Shown in pieces: positions 60,853 to 64,000 of a DNA stretch of 64,000 nucleotides. The notes under the pieces were generated by a model, which ran no database searches, had not been told where the DNA came from, and saw only the letters and a program-made list of their open reading frames with translations. How positions within the stretch are numbered: the first letter of the stretch is position 1; each line of letters begins with the position of its first letter. The stretch comes from Ziziphus jujuba (taxonomy: Eukaryota > Streptophyta > Magnoliopsida > Rosales > Rhamnaceae): positions 5,260,001 through 5,324,000 of the forward strand of contig NC_083383.1 in the NCBI RefSeq assembly GCF_031755915.1, given 5' to 3'. Position numbers and translations under genes: made by a program.

Positions 60853-60997
60853 TTTTTTATCTATTTTCTCAATTAACACAAAGGGTGAAGTAAAAAAAAA
60901 AAAAAAAAAGAAATGTTGTTTGTTCAAAACAAAAAAGGAAACCTGAAATTGTTTTTTTTTTTTCATCCAAAAAACCTTTTCTTTTGGTTCTACATTC

Positions 60998-62289
60998 CTA
61001 TATTGAAATAATGAATTGAGTTTGTATGATGCTAGTGAAATTGCCTTTCTGGCTATATTTTCTACTACCCCGCTCATTTCATAAAGTATTCTACCAGGTT
61101 TGACAACAGCTACCCAATATTTGGGAGATCCTTTCCCCAAACCCATATGGGTTTCTGTAGATCTTGTTGTAACTGGTTTGTCTGGAAATATAAGTACCCG
61201 TACTTTCCCACCACGGTTGACGTTTCCTTTCATTCTTCCTCTATGATGTTTACGGAATCTGGTTTTTTTGAGGTTATAGTTTATGGTCGTTAATTAATTC
61301 CATCTCTACTACAAAATTGGACAAGAGAGTTTCTTCTCATCCAGCTCCTCACGACTGAAATGATTAAAAAAATAATATCTATGTATTTATATTTATGCAT
61401 TTAATTAATAATATACTTAAAAAATATATTGATTCATGAGATTTTTTGAAATTTCATCTAATCTATTAGAAATTTGTACATCTTGTTTTGATATCTAATT
61501 AAACATGGATTCGATTTATAGAGAATTTTTAGTTAGAGATACATTTAGAGATAATAGTATAGATAAAGTCGTTTTGATATAAGGTTATAACGAATCTTTA
61601 TTTTGTTTTGCTTTTTATTATCATATCAGATTGGCTAAAATTTAGAAATCCAATAAAATCAAAATTTTCGTAGGTTGATATTTACTTTTTCAATACTCAG
61701 TTGTAGGATTAGTCTATGACATGACCTTTTCAGAATAAATGAATTGGTTTCTGGTTCGTTCTGCCATCCTACCCAACGAATCATTAAGATTCATTTTTAG
61801 TATAATCATATGTATTCATAGGTTCTATTGTTCCCATCGCTTCTCGATTAATGGTTAAGCCTGACTTCTACAACGGAGCCCCTAGTGAAATTTGATTTGT
61901 TATTGAGTTAATCCTCTCAGTATTTATTAGCTCGGGGTCTTGATTCTTTTTCTATGAATAGATTTGTATAATTATAGACCAATCAGTATTAATGCTTTAT
62001 TACATTCCTCGTTCTAAGATGAATCATAGACCTTACATATTGGAATCGTATATCATTGATATTTTTATTTTTTGCTCTTTCTCTCATCCTTCCATTTATC
62101 CGTATATTTTTTTTCTTTACAACTTAGACTCAAATTAGTTTTTTCTTTTTTGTTGTTTGTTTATGCAAAAAAGATTTCAGTTGCTATGTTGATATGACCA
62201 ATATATCATATCTCAACTAGTTTTTTATATCTAAATAATGCTAAATGATGCGCTGGTTATTAGTTCTATATTAGTTCTATAATAGTTAT
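60998..62289 (-). pseudogene. rpl16: rpl16 pseudogene: exon 2 and intron
   Basis: Exon 2 is about 60998-61278 on the minus strand ([11 protein letters not shown], then [40 protein letters not shown]). About 35 codons are deleted after GRMKG, and a frameshift near the end puts the normal QTQFIIS end out of frame (stop at 60998-61000). Upstream is the group II intron (about 61279-62200, AT-rich). The 9-nt first exon was not found and may be lost with the adjacent part of rps3. 60853-60997 is spacer with a poly-A run. Confidence 0.85.
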
Positions 62290-62533
62290 TAATTCACGAT
62301 GAGCTGATTATGACTTGAATCCAATCGATTCGTTTTTTAATTTCTATACATGAAATTCCCTCAACACTAGAAGATATTTTCATATTTTTTTGTGCATAAT
62401 TCTTGATATAGTTTCATATTTTTTGATCTTCTTGTAGATCCTTCGAATAATTTTTTGGTTGTGCAAACCAAAGAGAATGATGACCTTAGGTCGTGCGAAG
62501 TCTGAAACCAAGTGGATTTATTTTTTGTCCCAT
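62290..62533 (-). pseudogene. rps3: rps3 pseudogene, N-terminal part only
   Basis: Minus strand from 62533: MGQKINPLGFRLRTT, stop, then GHHSLWFAQPKNYSKDLQED and [20 protein letters not shown]. Roughly the first 80 codons are present; the remaining 140 or so are missing before rpl16 intron sequence. The start overlaps the end of rpl22, as in plastids. Confidence 0.87.
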
Positions 62534-63085
62534 AATCCCCCGCTACTATACATATCATGACGTGTCATATCGATGTACTTATTTTTTTTATTCATCCATG
62601 TTTTTTTAAGCATAATATGGCATATTTTATTTGTAATTTTTATTATAAAAAAATATTTGTCATCTAACCTTAAAATTCTTCAAAGACAATTTTGTTCTTT
62701 AAATAGTCTGTATAATAATGTACAATTGTATGTTTCAGTACAATAGTTATATGATAAGTGGGTCTTTTTATTGGATAACCTCGTCCTCGAGCTTGAGGTT
62801 TTAATTTTTTCACATTAATGCATTCGTTGACTTCCGCTTTACTAATTTTTAACTTTGCTTTGGTGAAACCTCTATTGTGATTAGCATTTGCTGCTGCAGA
62901 AGAAACCAAATTTAAAATCGGAGAACATGCTCGATAGGGCATTGTTCGAGTATCAGAAGTGTTTCTTCATAAGAACGCCCAAGAATTTGATCAATTACTC
63001 TTCATACTTTGTGAGTAGACACATCTATAAATTCACCTATAGCATATTCTTCTATATATTGGTCCGTCTTTTTCTTCTTTCTCAT
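62518..63085 (-). pseudogene. rpl22: rpl22 pseudogene
   Basis: Minus strand from about 63085: [95 protein letters not shown] after THKV and a stop after FEEF at 62670 break it; the original end (HDMYSSGGLWDKK, stop at 62518-62520) overlaps rps3. Confidence 0.9.
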
Positions 63086-63151
63086 AAGGTTTACCTCTCA
63101 CCAATGAACAATAAGTATCTATATTCACTTTTTGTATTTATTAAAAAATTT

Positions 63152-63434
63152 TTAATGATGAGATCTATTATCATTTTTTGCATGTCCTAGAAAACTTAGA
63201 GTAGGTGAAAATTCTCCCAATTTATGTCCTACCATATGATCTATTATATAAATTGGCAAATGCTCCTTTCCATTATGGATATCAATAGTATGCTTGATCA
63301 TTGTCGGTATAATGGTAGATGCTCGGGACCAAGTGACTATTATTTCTTTTTCTGCTTTTGTGTTAAGCGTATTTATTTTTCTTAATAAATGATTCGCTAC
63401 AGAAGGAATTTTTTTTTTTTAGTGAACATGTCAA
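63152..63434 (-). pseudogene. rps19: rps19 pseudogene
   Basis: Minus strand; the usual GTG start is TTG at 63432-63434, followed by TCSLKKK and a poly-A slip that shifts the frame. [40 protein letters not shown] and [14 protein letters not shown] are readable. Ends NDNRSHH and stop at 63152. Confidence 0.9.
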
Positions 63435-63490
63435 AATTAATTACTCCTATTTTTATTTTATTTTTTTAAAGATGAAGAAACAAATTATAT

Positions 63491-64000
63491 TTACTACGGC
63501 GACGAATAATCAGATTATCACTATATTTATTCCTTTTGCTACTTCTTTTTCATCCAAGTGCAGGATAACCCCAAGGGGTTGTGGGTTTTTTTCTACCAAT
63601 TAGGTCCCTCCCTTCACCACCCCCATGGAGATGGTCTACAGGGTTCATAACGACTCCTCTTACTATAGGACGCTTACCTGGCTAACATTTCGATCCGGCT
63701 CAACCCAAACTTTTCTGGTTCACCTCAACATTCCCCACTTGTCCGACTGTTGCTGAACAGTTTTTAGGTATCAAATGGACCTCCTTAGAAGGTAATTTTA
63801 ATGTGGCCGATTTCCCCTATTTTGCAATCAGTTTGGCTACAGCACCTGCTACTCTAGCTAATTGTTCACCCTTTCCAAGTGTGATTTCTATGTTATGTAT
63901 GGCCGTGCCTAAGGGTATATCGGTTGAAGCAGATTCTTCTTTTTATCAATCAAAACCCCTTCCTAAACTATACAAGCTTTTTCCAAAGCATACGGCTTTC
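63491..64000 (-). pseudogene. rpl2: rpl2 exon 2 and start of intron, partial
   Basis: Exon 2 (about 63491-63928) on the minus strand gives [44 protein letters not shown] and YSDNLIVRRR. A stop codon interrupts CDPAR...ML-like positions (GCTAACATTT region near 63684), and the normal terminal stop after RRRSK seems replaced by a tyrosine codon. Positions 63929-64000 are the rpl2 intron. The gene runs off the window. Confidence 0.87.

Overview
This window reads as flowering-plant nuclear DNA. It is a decayed, rearranged chloroplast insertion (NUPT) broken up by nested LTR retrotransposons. Nearly every gene is a plastid gene (photosystem, ATP synthase, cytochrome b6f, RuBisCO, NDH, ribosomal protein, rRNA and tRNA genes). 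Most carry premature stops, frameshifts or deletions. The stops are typically CGA to TGA, CAA to TAA and TGG to TAG, the pattern expected from cytosine deamination in methylated nuclear DNA. Nuclear-type LTR retrotransposons with matching 5-bp target duplications sit inside the plastid genes, which argues against the chloroplast genome itself.

Plastid blocks: (1) 1-about 1000, psbF-psbL-psbJ and flank. (2) about 1100-13862, trnV-UAC, trnM-CAU, atpE, atpB and part of the atpB-rbcL spacer. (3) 13863-21622, 3' rrn16, trnI-GAU, trnA-UGC, rrn23. (4) about 21623-23053, ndhD (large internal deletion) and psaC. (5) 23297-28898, a second copy of trnM-atpE-atpB continuing into rbcL and a truncated accD. 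(6) 39297-64000, a collinear stretch psbB-psbT-psbN-psbH-petB-petD-rpoA-rps11-rpl36-infA-rps8-rpl14-rpl16-rps3-rpl22-rps19-rpl2. These blocks are not neighbours in this order in a standard plastome.

Retrotransposons: five copies (A, C, D, E, F), one solo LTR (B) and one LTR fragment (G) belong to one Ty3/gypsy chromovirus group that looks CRM-like (centromeric retrotransposon lineage). The LTRs run from TGATG to ATCA, the primer site is complementary to initiator tRNA-Met, and the reading frame runs through the polypurine tract into the 3' LTR, where a CR-like motif is encoded. E (44954-58194) encodes Gag, protease, reverse transcriptase, RNase H and integrase, broken by one frameshift. A, C, D and F lack reverse transcriptase, RNase H and the integrase core but keep Gag, protease and the integrase tail; D and F still have reading frames of more than 1000 codons. 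The window therefore shows an autonomous element beside a non-autonomous partner family, with D and F looking like recombinants of the two. D lies in the LTR of C, F lies in the leader of E, and a 2.7-kb solo LTR of another family lies in gag of A. A further solo LTR, of a different family, is in rrn23.

Nothing here looks like a working host gene. Coordinates of repeat ends with a target duplication are exact. Ends of decayed plastid genes are approximate where indels obscure them.
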